Below are positions 17,225-24,780 of a stretch of 34,518 nucleotides of DNA, piece by piece. Position 1 is the stretch's first letter; every line of letters begins with the position of its first letter. Source of the DNA: a virus; IMG/VR virus record IMGVR_UViG_3300021406_000030, positions 1 to 34,518 of that record; one strand, written 5' to 3'. The notes beneath the pieces were generated by a model that was not told the origin of the DNA, did not search any database, and was given only the letters and a program-made list of their open reading frames with translations. Position numbers and translations under genes: made by a program.

Positions 17225-17269
17225 TAGAGCTTCTCCTTCTGCACTCGCTAAACTTCACTGCTCACATTG

Positions 17270-17282
17270 TCCAGATTCTGGA
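17270..17282. repeat. 13-bp palindrome TCCAGATTCTGGA, site 1
   Basis: Perfect dyad with one central base, lying 7 nt beyond the major capsid stop codon (17290). Five further copies occur at 21089, 26110 (one mismatch), 26957, 30039 and 31787, some with either A or T at the centre; all contain a GANTC core. Confidence 0.8.
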
Positions 17283-17289
17283 TTTGTGA

Positions 17290-18537
17290 TTAACCGTTGT
17301 TGAAGATTCCCGAGTTGAATCCAAACGCGTATCCGCTGTGCTTAGGCTGGCAGTTGTACAGGTTTGTGCTCACGCGCATGAAGATCGCATCGATAGACAC
17401 GTTGTTCGGCATCGGGGCTCTGCGGATTCCGTAATTCCATCCGCTCTTGTTGGTTGGCCGGACCTTGAAGGAACTTGTCTCTAAGAAGGCAAGGTACTCT
17501 GACGGCTGAATCAATGTATTCGATGGGATGTTCGATCCTGTCGGCGAAAACGCAACGTTCGCACCGTTGGACGTAAACTGCGGAGTCGTGAACGAAATCG
17601 TCTGTGTGCTCGATCCCACACCATCCTGCAAGTTTGCGTTTCCTTGTCCCGGAGATTCTGGAGCAAGCGGAATGTAATTCTGTGCTTGCGCCGATGGTGC
17701 CAACGGATCAGCGTAGATGTCGATGCCGTCGAAGTTGAAGCCGCGCCATGCGATGTCGTGGTTCTTGTTCGAGACGTCTCTGCGCTGCGCGTCGAGGGCG
17801 ATAGAGATTGCAGCGTAACCAAAGGTGTTGGTAATGCCAAGGTCTGGATTTCCACCTGTAACTGTGCACTGTGCCTTCAACTGCGTCATAGCCGCGAAAT
17901 CAATCTGACCCGGCGTGCCACCGTTGCCGAGATAGAGCGGCGTGGAATTCAGTGCTGTTCCTACCGCGCCATTGCGCTGCTGACCACCGTAAGTCGTGTA
18001 ACGGTTGCCGTAGACGGAAGGGTCGATACCGTTGTTCAGCGCTTCATCAAGACCATTGATGGCCTTGATGCGGTTGTCGCTGATGGTCGAAGAAGATGCT
18101 TGACCGTGGCGAAACGAATCCATCTCCAACGCTGTGTTCAAACCAAGCACCATGTTCTCCATGTATGCCTGATACTCGTCAATGATGGTCGGAGGTCCGG
18201 AATTGATCACGCCGCCAGTGCCCGAGCCGTCATCATACAGAGCGTCATCCATCGGCCACCATGCCGCGTAGAACTTCGGCAGGAACTTGATGCCAGTGTT
18301 GATCTGTTGCGCAGTCACCGTGACGGTCTGCCCAGAGTCAACCGCAGCATACTGCGTACGGCCATAGAGGATGTTCTCCCTCATGCCAGCGCCACCAAGG
18401 AACGGGTCCCATACGCCTGCACGACGAAGCTTGGCTTGGAAGGGGGTACCTACGAAAAGGCAGTTGAAGAGCACTCCCACCCTTACAGCTTCTAATTCTG
18501 CCGCGTCAATAATTCCATACAGAGGATCGCTTGGCAT
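17290..18537 (-). CDS. Major capsid protein, 415 aa
   Basis: ATG 18537 with AAAGGAAAA upstream. Length, position after the scaffold gene, and composition fit a HK97-fold major capsid protein. Visible elements include an N-terminal arm (LYGIIDAAELEAVRVG), an extended loop region around RENILYGRTQYAAVDSGQTV, a spine-helix-like segment (IIDEYQAYMENMVLGLNTALEMD) and a C-terminal domain with NVSIDAIFMRVSTNLYNCQPKHSGY. The alternating helix and beta pattern matches the family, but no signature is diagnostic. A homing endonuclease gene lies between it and the scaffold gene. Confidence 0.85.
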   Translation of the reverse strand: MPSDPLYGIIDAAELEAVRVGVLFNCLFVGTPFQAKLRRAGVWDPFLGGAGMRENILYGRTQYAAVDSGQTVTVTAQQINTGIKFLPKFYAAWWPMDDALYDDGSGTGGVINSGPPTIIDEYQAYMENMVLGLNTALEMDSFRHGQASSSTISDNRIKAINGLDEALNNGIDPSVYGNRYTTYGGQQRNGAVGTALNSTPLYLGNGGTPGQIDFAAMTQLKAQCTVTGGNPDLGITNTFGYAAISIALDAQRRDVSNKNHDIAWRGFNFDGIDIYADPLAPSAQAQNYIPLAPESPGQGNANLQDGVGSSTQTISFTTPQFTSNGANVAFSPTGSNIPSNTLIQPSEYLAFLETSSFKVRPTNKSGWNYGIRRAPMPNNVSIDAIFMRVSTNLYNCQPKHSGYAFGFNSGIFNNG

Positions 18538-18556
18538 TATCTTTTCCTTTCAATCA

Positions 18557-19204
18557 CTAAGCTGTCTTCGTTATTCCGACAACCTTCAGTGATTGTTCTT
18601 TTTGAAGTTTTCTGCGCTGTGCAGTTTGCAAACGGCGCTTTTCCATCCACGCCGGATCTTGAGATTTCTTAACGTGATAGCTGTGATGCCTTTGCTTTTT
18701 ATGTTCAGCCGCTTTTTGATGTTGGCGCTTTACTATCTCCTGCAACCTATCCCAAAGAGCTATGCAAACTGAATACGGTTCCGTATCAAAGGCCGGAGTA
18801 AGTAAATCCGTAACTTCGTCGAGGAAGAATCTAGCAGACGTACTATCAATCTGCGCCTTTCTACGAGCCGTAAGAAACGGATAGATACAACCTAAAAATA
18901 CCCGTGACCGATCCCCACAAAGTCTCCACTGATGAACTTCAAAATTACTGCCCTTCTTACCGACGCCGTTTTTATAAAGCGTTACCTTGCCACCAAACCA
19001 ATCGCGTAAACGATACAAAAGTTCGGGGTCCTTCTGAGAAACGCAAACGGTATACGATTTATTCCCACCACCCTTAGTGGAACAAGTACCTTCTCCTTCA
19101 TAGATACCCGCAGCCCATGCAACATCAATTGCAGTGGGAGGTTTCGTGGCATCAAGCTCTTTGCCACCACGGTTTCCACGAACGATGTAGTAATTTCTCT
19201 TCAT
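18557..19204 (-). CDS. LAGLIDADG-family homing endonuclease, 215 aa
   Basis: Residues 30-40 hold a LAGLIDADG-type motif (WAAGIYEGEGT), with acidic residues E36/E38 in the position of the catalytic acids. It is followed by beta strands (YTVCVSQKDPELLYRLRDWFGG) typical of the fold's DNA-binding saddle. Only one motif is clear, so it should act as a homodimer. The C-terminal 60 residues are Lys/Arg/Gln-rich and probably an extra DNA-binding tail. ATG 19204 follows AGGAGAAA. It is free-standing between scaffold and major capsid genes, the usual hiding place beside a conserved gene. Confidence 0.85.
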   Translation of the reverse strand: MKRNYYIVRGNRGGKELDATKPPTAIDVAWAAGIYEGEGTCSTKGGGNKSYTVCVSQKDPELLYRLRDWFGGKVTLYKNGVGKKGSNFEVHQWRLCGDRSRVFLGCIYPFLTARRKAQIDSTSARFFLDEVTDLLTPAFDTEPYSVCIALWDRLQEIVKRQHQKAAEHKKQRHHSYHVKKSQDPAWMEKRRLQTAQRRKLQKEQSLKVVGITKTA

Positions 19205-19248
19205 TTTTCTTTTCTCCTATGCTTCCATATTACTAGAAACATAGGTAC

Positions 19249-20229
19249 TTATGCTGCGTCTCTTGCAGAAAGCGTGTCCCGAATCATCTTGGCCGTGTTT
19301 GCACGACGCTGATTTTCGTTCATCATCAGCGGATCGGGGAGTTCTTTTGTCTCCACCTTCCGCTGCAATTCTGGAATCTTCGAAGATACAACAACGCGCT
19401 GATCTGGGTTGTTGGCATTACGCTCGGCCCAAGTCTTTTCCTTGGCCGCAAACTCCTGCTCACGCGCATCCATCTTCGCCTTCCAATCAGTCTCAGCCTT
19501 GGCGGCAGCTTCCTGCGCAACCTTCGCGTCATGCTCCTGCTGCTGCTTCTGGACAATGGCTTGCTGCTTGCCTTGGAAGTCATATTTGCGCGCAACGTAA
19601 TCACGGAACGGCAACTTTTGCGCAGTAGCTTCTGCGGCTAGTCTGTCGAACGAATCGGGGAGAAACTGTCCACCGGTAAGTCTCTGGTACTCCTGCATTG
19701 CCCAACCGACGTTCGAGATACCGTTGCCAAGACGCTGGTCGATCTCTTCTAAGAACTGGGGACTGCCGGGAGTAGCTCCGGGTGCACCGGCCACGTAGCG
19801 GCCATTCGCATCGCGCTGTCCTTCTGCTGTGGGAGTTACTGAACCGGGGGTAAACTTCGGAGCCTCTACCGGGATAAAGCCAGCGGTGCGCGCTCCCTCG
19901 TTCTGTGCCTGATAAAACGCTGCCAACGCCTTGGCATTTGCGGCTTCGGTCTGAAGATTTTTCTGTTCCTGTTCCCATGACGTCAGACCCGGCACAACTT
20001 TAGTTTCGTAAAACTCATTCAGTGAGCGGCGTTCAAGTTCGGTTTTTTCCTGTGCGGCGATTGCAGCTTGCCGATCTGCTTCGGCCTTCGCGGCGGCAGC
20101 GGTAGCTGTGGCTTGCGCCTGCTCGGCGGTCGTCAAGATCCCACTGAACCCGGTAATCACCTTAGCGTCAAGAGCGGCGATTTGCTCTTTCGTGAGACCG
20201 GTTTGTTCTAAAGCTTCTTGAACTGTCAT
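19249..20229 (-). CDS. Capsid scaffolding protein, 326 aa
   Basis: Long Ala/Glu/Gln-rich helical protein between the portal and capsid genes. Coiled-coil regions lie at about residues 38-105 (AEQAQATATAAAAKAEADRQ) and 220-275 (QQQEHDAKVAQEAAAKAETD), with a flexible Gly/Pro linker around 120-155. The C-terminus is basic and helical (NENQRRANTAKMIRDTLSARDAA), as in scaffolds that dock on the coat protein. No protease motif is visible, so it is likely a dedicated scaffold released after assembly. ATG 20229 with GGGAGAG upstream. Confidence 0.8.
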   Translation of the reverse strand: MTVQEALEQTGLTKEQIAALDAKVITGFSGILTTAEQAQATATAAAAKAEADRQAAIAAQEKTELERRSLNEFYETKVVPGLTSWEQEQKNLQTEAANAKALAAFYQAQNEGARTAGFIPVEAPKFTPGSVTPTAEGQRDANGRYVAGAPGATPGSPQFLEEIDQRLGNGISNVGWAMQEYQRLTGGQFLPDSFDRLAAEATAQKLPFRDYVARKYDFQGKQQAIVQKQQQEHDAKVAQEAAAKAETDWKAKMDAREQEFAAKEKTWAERNANNPDQRVVVSSKIPELQRKVETKELPDPLMMNENQRRANTAKMIRDTLSARDAA

Positions 20230-20256
20230 AATTCGTTGCTCTCCCGGATTTTGAAA

Positions 20257-20544
20257 TTACGAGTAACTTGGTTGCTGTGAAGTCGATGTTGGCTGAGGGG
20301 GTGTAACAAGAGCCGTCTGCATCTCCTGAATCCCTTGCGAAACTTTCTCCGCTCCGGACGCAAGACGAGGATCGCTAGCAGCCATCTGCTTCGCGACCTG
20401 ATACCAGTTAGCCAAAAGTTTTTGTAGATCGTTGGCTTGACCGCCAGATGGAGCACCTTGCGATCCGCCTTGTGGAGGAGGTGGGGGAGCGCCGCCTTGC
20501 GGGGCAGCGCTCTGATCCGGCGATGGGGGCATTGACGTAGCCAT
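20257..20544 (-). CDS. Small Pro/Gly/Gln-rich protein, 95 aa
   Basis: The first 40 residues are a Pro/Gly/Gln-rich low-complexity region with a run of five prolines. A helix follows (DLQKLLANWYQVAKQMAASD) and then a Ser/Gln/Thr-rich tail. ATG 20544 with GGAGAA upstream. Proteins of this make-up are common between portal and scaffold genes, where they may act in head assembly. An overlapping frame at 20226-20456 was rejected. No specific function is assigned. Confidence 0.65.
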   Translation of the reverse strand: MATSMPPSPDQSAAPQGGAPPPPPQGGSQGAPSGGQANDLQKLLANWYQVAKQMAASDPRLASGAEKVSQGIQEMQTALVTPPQPTSTSQQPSYS

Positions 20545-20571
20545 GAGTTCTCCGTTAGAGGTTGGCTACAG

Positions 20572-20673
20572 TTATGCCTTGACAGAAAGCTTCTTGCTGT
20601 GACGACCCTTGCGGTTTCCCTTGGCCTTCTTGAGGTGCTTCTTGCCGCCGCTGTGCTTGACTCTGTGTTTCAT
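20572..20673 (-). CDS. Tiny basic protein, 33 aa (MKHRVK family)
   Basis: Start chosen at ATG 20673 because a perfect AAAAGGAG lies 7 nt upstream; longer frames have none. About half of the residues are Lys, Arg or His (HSGGKKHLKKAKGNRKG), so it should bind nucleic acid. It shares MKHRVK with the 38-aa protein at 15618-15734. It is preceded by a sigma70-like promoter and a leader able to hide its ribosome site, so expression appears specially controlled. Possible internal head or DNA-condensing protein; inference. Confidence 0.7.
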   Translation of the reverse strand: MKHRVKHSGGKKHLKKAKGNRKGRHSKKLSVKA

Positions 20674-20682
20674 GTGGATTCT

Positions 20683-20750
20683 CCTTTTGGTTCCTGAAAT
20701 AGCAATGGCTCTGGGCCATTGCGGCTCAGAGCCATTGCTTGTCCAAAAGG
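20683..20750 (-). promoter_or_regulatory. Structured 5' leader that can mask a ribosome site
   Basis: Two nested helices: an inner perfect 13-bp stem (20701-20713 with 20727-20739, loop 13 nt) and an outer 8-bp stem pairing 20683-20690 with 20743-20750. The outer arm nearest the gene contains most of the AAAAGGAG ribosome site of the 33-aa basic gene, so closing the outer helix would block translation. Ribosome, protein or temperature effects could open it. Confidence 0.6.
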
Positions 20751-20783
20751 TATGGAGGCGGTCGCTCTCTTGATTCCTTACGA

Positions 20784-20812
20784 GATATAAACGCAATCTC
20801 TTTTCATGTCAA
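20784..20812 (-). promoter_or_regulatory. Sigma70-like late promoter
   Basis: Read on the minus strand, TTGACA (20807-20812) and TATATC (20784-20789) are separated by exactly 17 nt. A start near 20777 would transcribe the structured leader, the tiny basic gene, scaffold and capsid genes. It is the best sigma70-type match found in the window by eye. Confidence 0.75.
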
Positions 20813-20830
20813 GGATTTTTGAAAAATAAA

Positions 20831-21070
20831 TTACGCAATCTTCGTGCCTAAGCCGAGTAGTTCTCGAATTTTTGCGTCGATATGCTCTGGGATTCTTTGC
20901 TTTTGTTCAATGTTTATACCCCCAACACCACCACCTGAGTAAACGACCACCATCTTTCCGTCAGTCTTCAAAGATTTTAGTAAATCGTTGGCTTCGCCGG
21001 GATCTGTCGGTAGTTCAAGCGTAACTTCCGTTAAGTAATAATTCTTTTGCGCCTTGACTCGAATAGACAC
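20831..21070 (-). CDS. Small hypothetical protein, 79 aa
   Basis: Begins with GTG 21070 behind AAGGAGAG. The pattern is beta-alpha-beta: NYYLTEVTLELP, a helix over EANDLLKSLKTD, then KMVVVYSGGGVGG, and a C-terminal helix (IDAKIRELLGLG). No membrane segment. It is 34 nt downstream of the portal stop and belongs to the portal transcription unit. No family recognised. Confidence 0.6.
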   Translation of the reverse strand: MSIRVKAQKNYYLTEVTLELPTDPGEANDLLKSLKTDGKMVVVYSGGGVGGINIEQKQRIPEHIDAKIRELLGLGTKIA

Positions 21071-21088
21071 TTAGCTCTCTCCTTGAAA

Positions 21089-21101
21089 TCCAGATTCTGG
21101 A
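21089..21101. repeat. 13-bp palindrome TCCAGATTCTGGA, site 2
   Basis: Perfect copy located 3 nt beyond the portal stop codon, between the portal gene and the 79-aa gene. Identical in sequence and similar in position (just after a virion gene's stop) to site 1. Confidence 0.8.
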
Positions 21102-21103
21102 CG

Positions 21104-23206
21104 CTACGACTCTTTTACGACTCCACGAGGTTCACCACCGGCTCCGCCCTTTTGCGACAGGCGAGGTGGCTTTTGCCCTGTTGGTGGACGTCCGCCTTTC
21201 CCTCCTCCACCCCCTTTACCGCCACCCTTACCACCCTGCTGGTCGCCACCTTCGAGGATGGAGGGATCGATGCCTAATTGCTTCAACTTAACGAGAGCTT
21301 TGGCCTTGGCAACAATCGCCATAACCTGCAAATCAACTTCCTCATTGAAGTACTGTTCTTTGAGCGTAGTGCCTTCTGTCTGTCCCCAGTTGCTCACTTC
21401 AAGATTCGACATCACAAAGGACCACGGAAGTGGCGCTCCACCACGCTTCAGTTGAAGCATCAACATCTGCCGCTGCATGGCGGTAACCTTGAGAAGCATA
21501 TTCGGAACGGACGTGAGACGAAGCTGTCTTACCAACCACTTTGCTCTGGTAAGAGAGTCGTACATCGACTTTGTTTCTGGGTAGGTGCCGTTGATTAACT
21601 CGTCCGGCAAATGGCTTGGAACCATGTCCTGCGGGTTGTAGTCGAAAACTTCACGCGCAATGTTATCTGGCCCCACGTACTCGATCAATCGCTGCGTATC
21701 GAACCACTGCGGGATCAGATACTTCATTCTTTCGCCGACACGTTTGTTCCCTTTTTCAATACGCATCGCAATGCCCTTGGCAATTGGTCCGATAGACTCA
21801 ATTTGCTTTGTGGCATCATCACTGTTCATATTGATTTTCAGATTGGCGAGATTACCAACATCGTTCAACCCCAACTGAGCGAGCATACCTTCCTTGAGGT
21901 ATTTGAGAAATGCCCAGTTCTCGCTTCCGACTGTGACTTCTTCCGGCAACAAGGACTGAAAGCTTTTCTTGGGCTCACCGCCTGCTAGGCCGAGACGTAC
22001 ATCCTCTTCGAATATGTCAAAGTGCTCAATCTTCGTACCACCGTTAGTATCGAGGTCATACCCCATCGGCGGGTTAAGCCTTGCGGTAAGGACCTGATCC
22101 ACCTTACGCTCGTGTTTGCGGATCGTTGTCTCGATTGAAGAAACATCTCCGACAAGGGAGCGTCCACCCGGCTCCCACGGTACGTCATCAACGGTGTACT
22201 GAATTACCGGGATGCGCGGGTCCCAATCGAAGGCAGGACCGTCGTACATCGGCCTGTCCAACCCGTTCGATGAAATGATAAGGCGAAGGTTTGGGTACAC
22301 CCGGCAGTCCTCTGCCATAGCCCTACGCATGGAAGGCTGGCCATTTCTCATTCCTCCAAAAATCTCTTGTCCTACGTAAGGAACCTTGTAAAACCACGAG
22401 GTCCCCGGATCTCCCATTGGCAGTTCAAACCCGGTATTGTTGATCCTCATATCCCGGATAAACGTCCAGCGGATCTCGGTGTAGAGGTTGCCAAATGATT
22501 TTCCTTGATCGCTGAGTTCACCATAGCGCCACGACGCCGCAAAGTCCTGCCGCTTTGCCTGAATCAGCGACTTGTAATTGTTCATGCCTACAGTCTGAAG
22601 TTTCCCTTGAAATAATGGAAAACGACCATGCGCTTCGGCAATTGGCATGTAGTCGTAGATCGTGCAACTGTAGCAATCTTGAATATCGTTTGTTCTTGCA
22701 GGTATTTGGGTAGGAACAACATCTAGTACCCCGAGAGCATCGAATGTCATTTCTCGTGGACCGTAACCATATTCTGTCGGCCTGATCTTCGGCCATAAAT
22801 AGCCGATTCCCATCACTGTGGCATATTGCAAGACCTTCAGAATCTGGATTGGAAAATCGCTTTCGAGGTAGACGGCTTTGCTCACCTTAGTGAGCATCTC
22901 GGCGGTCTTCTTGTAGGTTGGAACGTCAGAGCCATATGTGGCAATTTCACGGACTTCGGCCAAAGTTGTGCAAAATTTATTTACCGAATATCGTAATTCA
23001 TTTGTAACTAATAAAGACCTGCTTTTGTCTTTAAAAATCCCATCAAAAACACGCAGATTGGCGGCAAGGTTCTTGTAACTTTTTTGGCCCTCTAAGTAGC
23101 CTTCGCCCTCTTGGATCTGGGACTCAATCCACCCAATCTTGGAGCTTGGCGAGGACTCAAAACTTGGGGCCTGCCAGAGTACCGTTTCTAACGTATCAAG
23201 GAACAC
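21104..23206 (-). CDS. Portal protein, 700 aa
   Basis: The length and helix pattern fit the large P22-like portals that form the DNA-entry dodecamer and seat the terminase. The start is GTG 23206: an in-frame TGA lies four codons upstream, and an ATG four bases upstream leads only to a 4-codon frame. Recognisable segments include an N-terminal wing (LRYSVNKFCTTLAEVREIA), a central domain with PGTSWFYKVPYVGQEIFGG, and a stem/clip region near 420-500. The last 60 residues are a Gly/Lys-rich low-complexity tail (GGKGGGKGGGGGKGG). Residues 421-460 have a gapless half-identical match in the Tat mini-protein at 25489-25758. A dedicated promoter precedes it. Confidence 0.85.
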   Translation of the reverse strand: MFLDTLETVLWQAPSFESSPSSKIGWIESQIQEGEGYLEGQKSYKNLAANLRVFDGIFKDKSRSLLVTNELRYSVNKFCTTLAEVREIATYGSDVPTYKKTAEMLTKVSKAVYLESDFPIQILKVLQYATVMGIGYLWPKIRPTEYGYGPREMTFDALGVLDVVPTQIPARTNDIQDCYSCTIYDYMPIAEAHGRFPLFQGKLQTVGMNNYKSLIQAKRQDFAASWRYGELSDQGKSFGNLYTEIRWTFIRDMRINNTGFELPMGDPGTSWFYKVPYVGQEIFGGMRNGQPSMRRAMAEDCRVYPNLRLIISSNGLDRPMYDGPAFDWDPRIPVIQYTVDDVPWEPGGRSLVGDVSSIETTIRKHERKVDQVLTARLNPPMGYDLDTNGGTKIEHFDIFEEDVRLGLAGGEPKKSFQSLLPEEVTVGSENWAFLKYLKEGMLAQLGLNDVGNLANLKINMNSDDATKQIESIGPIAKGIAMRIEKGNKRVGERMKYLIPQWFDTQRLIEYVGPDNIAREVFDYNPQDMVPSHLPDELINGTYPETKSMYDSLTRAKWLVRQLRLTSVPNMLLKVTAMQRQMLMLQLKRGGAPLPWSFVMSNLEVSNWGQTEGTTLKEQYFNEEVDLQVMAIVAKAKALVKLKQLGIDPSILEGGDQQGGKGGGKGGGGGKGGRPPTGQKPPRLSQKGGAGGEPRGVVKES

Positions 23207-23260
23207 GCATGGCTCTCAATCCTCCCGGTTTGGTCGTGTCCTTGGACGCAACTGATGTGC

Positions 23261-23289
23261 ATCATAAAACAAACCCTGTAAACCGTCTA
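23261..23289 (-). promoter_or_regulatory. Candidate portal promoter
   Basis: On the minus strand TAGACG (23284-23289) and TATGAT (23261-23266) lie 17 nt apart. It sits just after the array terminator and 55 nt before the portal start, where a new promoter would be needed. A GGGAGG site at about 23217-23222 follows. Confidence 0.5.
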
Positions 23290-23290
23290 C

Positions 23291-23323
23291 TATCAAAAAG
23301 GAAATGGCGAGCCGAAGCTCGCC
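23291..23323 (-). terminator. Intrinsic terminator with UUCG tetraloop at the end of array A
   Basis: On the minus strand, 7-bp arms (23317-23323 and 23306-23312) enclose a TTCG loop closed by C-G, the extra-stable cUUCGg form. The stem is followed by ATTTCCTTTTT. It defines the 3' end of the RHH/RAMP-like transcription unit and lies directly at the last pentamers of array A. Confidence 0.85.
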
Positions 23324-24041
23324 ACTCCCACCATTGCCAAACCTTACCATGCCAAGCCAAGCCCAGCTACAACTCACCTCATCCGAACTCGGCTCACCCG
23401 ACCTTTCCACACCAAACACTACCTTGTCCGTCCATACCGTACCGAAGCGAGCAGTACCGTGCCGCACCGCAGCTAGCCTTTCCATACCGGCCTTGCGGCC
23501 CGTACCTTACCAAGCCATGCCAAGCACTACCAAAGCGATCCCCACACTACCCCGCCGAACCGGGTCTCGCCTAATTACCCAACCAAGCCACGCCCAATCA
23601 CACCGCAACTCGCCATACAACACCCCACCTGAGCGAACCAAACCCTACCGGTCATAATGACCCGGACCTCACCGCACCTAGCCAGACATCACCCGATCCT
23701 GTCTGAGCCTTCCTCACCGCATCTCACCGTGGCGCACCCGGCCTGACCACACCTCGCCAATTCGGGCCTTATCGTGCCACGTCCCAACTTAACTAACCAC
23801 ACCATGACTCGCCCGACCAGACCGTATCCCGACACGCCAGAACGTAGCTCGCCCCGCCCGACCTAACCGGCGTTTCCGCCCGTTCCATACCACACCTAAC
23901 TATGCCAAACCACTCCAAGCCTACAGCGAACCGGACCGAACCAAAACCCGCCAAACCAAGGACTGCCGTTTGCCACACCCTACCATGCCTAACCTTAGCA
24001 GACCTCACCATGCCACACCTTGACAAGACTTGGCGTGGCAC
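23306..24041 (-). repeat. Array A: ~736-nt degenerate pentamer array (NNGGY on minus strand)
   Basis: This is the only stretch over 300 bases without a gene. On the plus strand it reads as RCCNN units such as ACCTT ACCAT GCCAA; on the minus strand as NNGGY. The first block (23306-23490) holds 37 units in one phase, and the block 23666-23870 holds 41 units in one phase with C at position 3 in 40, a purine at position 1 in 39 and C at position 2 in 26. Other blocks are offset by a few bases, so at least five phase slips occur. Adjacent units are nearly always different, which rules out a simple microsatellite. It runs from 2 nt after the RAMP-like gene's stop to the UUCG terminator, so it is probably the 3' part of that transcript. 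Confidence 0.9.
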
Positions 24042-24042
24042 G

Positions 24043-24669
24043 TCAACGCAATTCAACAACTGAAAACTTCGTGACCTGAAATCTTCCAAATGATGGCCGG
24101 AAATCTCCAACGCCGACAATGCGACCCGCATACGACAATGTTTCATGCAGTAGGCGATGATCTATGTATTCCGGAAGAAGAACTTGCAGGCTGACACTGC
24201 ACTTCCAACCAGTCAACATCGCTGGACGCACGCGCGTAATTCCACTTCGCTGAATCACGACACGACGACGATCAAGGTAATCTGGTTCCTTTGCACCGAG
24301 AGAGCAAAGCTCTCCGATAGTGGCAATACCAGCCTTGAATAGATCCATCGCAGACTTGCGCGGCGAACGTGGATCTTGTTTGAACTTCGCGGCATGGATC
24401 ACTGACTGCCGAAAATATTCGGATGGAATAGCTACACGGCCCTTCTCATCACGGTACATATAACTTTCAATGTTGTCGGTTTTCTTTGCAGCAGATCCCT
24501 TCTTCGAGTTGGCTTTCTCTTCAATCGCATCGCACGACCAGCGATGAAATAAAACTGGCGCTGTGCCCTCGATGCTGCACTCGATCATGTAAGGAGATTG
24601 AATCTCAACGTCCACTTTTGCATCATTGGACGCATTGGAAAGAGCAGTTACAACTGACTTCGTAGCCAT
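24043..24669 (-). CDS. RAMP/Cas7-like phage protein of unknown function, 208 aa
   Basis: Start chosen at ATG 24669, with GAGGTGAGG just upstream; ATG 24699 lies inside array B. N-terminal strand IECSIEGTAPVLFHRW (30-44), a helix IPSEYFRQSVIHAA (81-94), a basic strand RRRVVIQRSGITRVRP (134-149) and a C-terminal glycine loop GRIVGVGDFRPSFGRF (182-197). The order strand, IP-x4-R helix, and a G-rich G-x-G-D-x-R-x3-G-R-F end resembles RAMP/Cas7-type RNA-binding folds. It also resembles a group of uncharacterised phage proteins with a TAP-V/L-L-F/M-H motif (recollection, not searched). No catalytic residues are evident. Flanked on both sides by pentamer arrays and following an RHH gene, it is the likely binding partner of the array. 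Confidence 0.75.
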   Translation of the reverse strand: MATKSVVTALSNASNDAKVDVEIQSPYMIECSIEGTAPVLFHRWSCDAIEEKANSKKGSAAKKTDNIESYMYRDEKGRVAIPSEYFRQSVIHAAKFKQDPRSPRKSAMDLFKAGIATIGELCSLGAKEPDYLDRRRVVIQRSGITRVRPAMLTGWKCSVSLQVLLPEYIDHRLLHETLSYAGRIVGVGDFRPSFGRFQVTKFSVVELR

Positions 24670-24694
24670 ATTCCTCACCTCGTTTTGGATTTTT

Positions 24695-24779
24695 GCCATA
24701 CCTCACCACACCGTGGATTGCCTCACCTCGGCCCACCAGAACTCACCATGCCTTGCCAGTCCATGACACGGCCTGCCGA
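24695..24779 (-). repeat. Array B: 17 pentamers between RHH and RAMP-like genes
   Basis: Seventeen consecutive units in one phase, position 3 being C (plus strand) in 16. It fills the gap between the RHH stop (24781) and the RAMP-like gene almost exactly, in the same orientation as array A. In the transcript it is therefore the leader of the RAMP-like gene. Confidence 0.88.
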
Positions 24780-24780
24780 G

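Noticed and set aside
16307-17227. 306-codon plus-strand frame
   Set aside because: Antisense to the decoration-like gene, Cys/Arg-rich, no ribosome site; a shadow.
23306-24041. CRISPR array
   Set aside because: There is no constant repeat of 20-40 bases and no spacers; only a 5-nt degenerate period. No cas genes are present apart from a distant RAMP resemblance.
23146-24146. Open frames crossing array A on both strands (such as 23216-23485 and 23793-24146 minus, 23146-23574 plus)
   Set aside because: Their translations show Gly/Arg/Val/Trp patterns produced by a 5-nt period, they lack ribosome sites and cross the UUCG terminator or the portal and RAMP-like genes.
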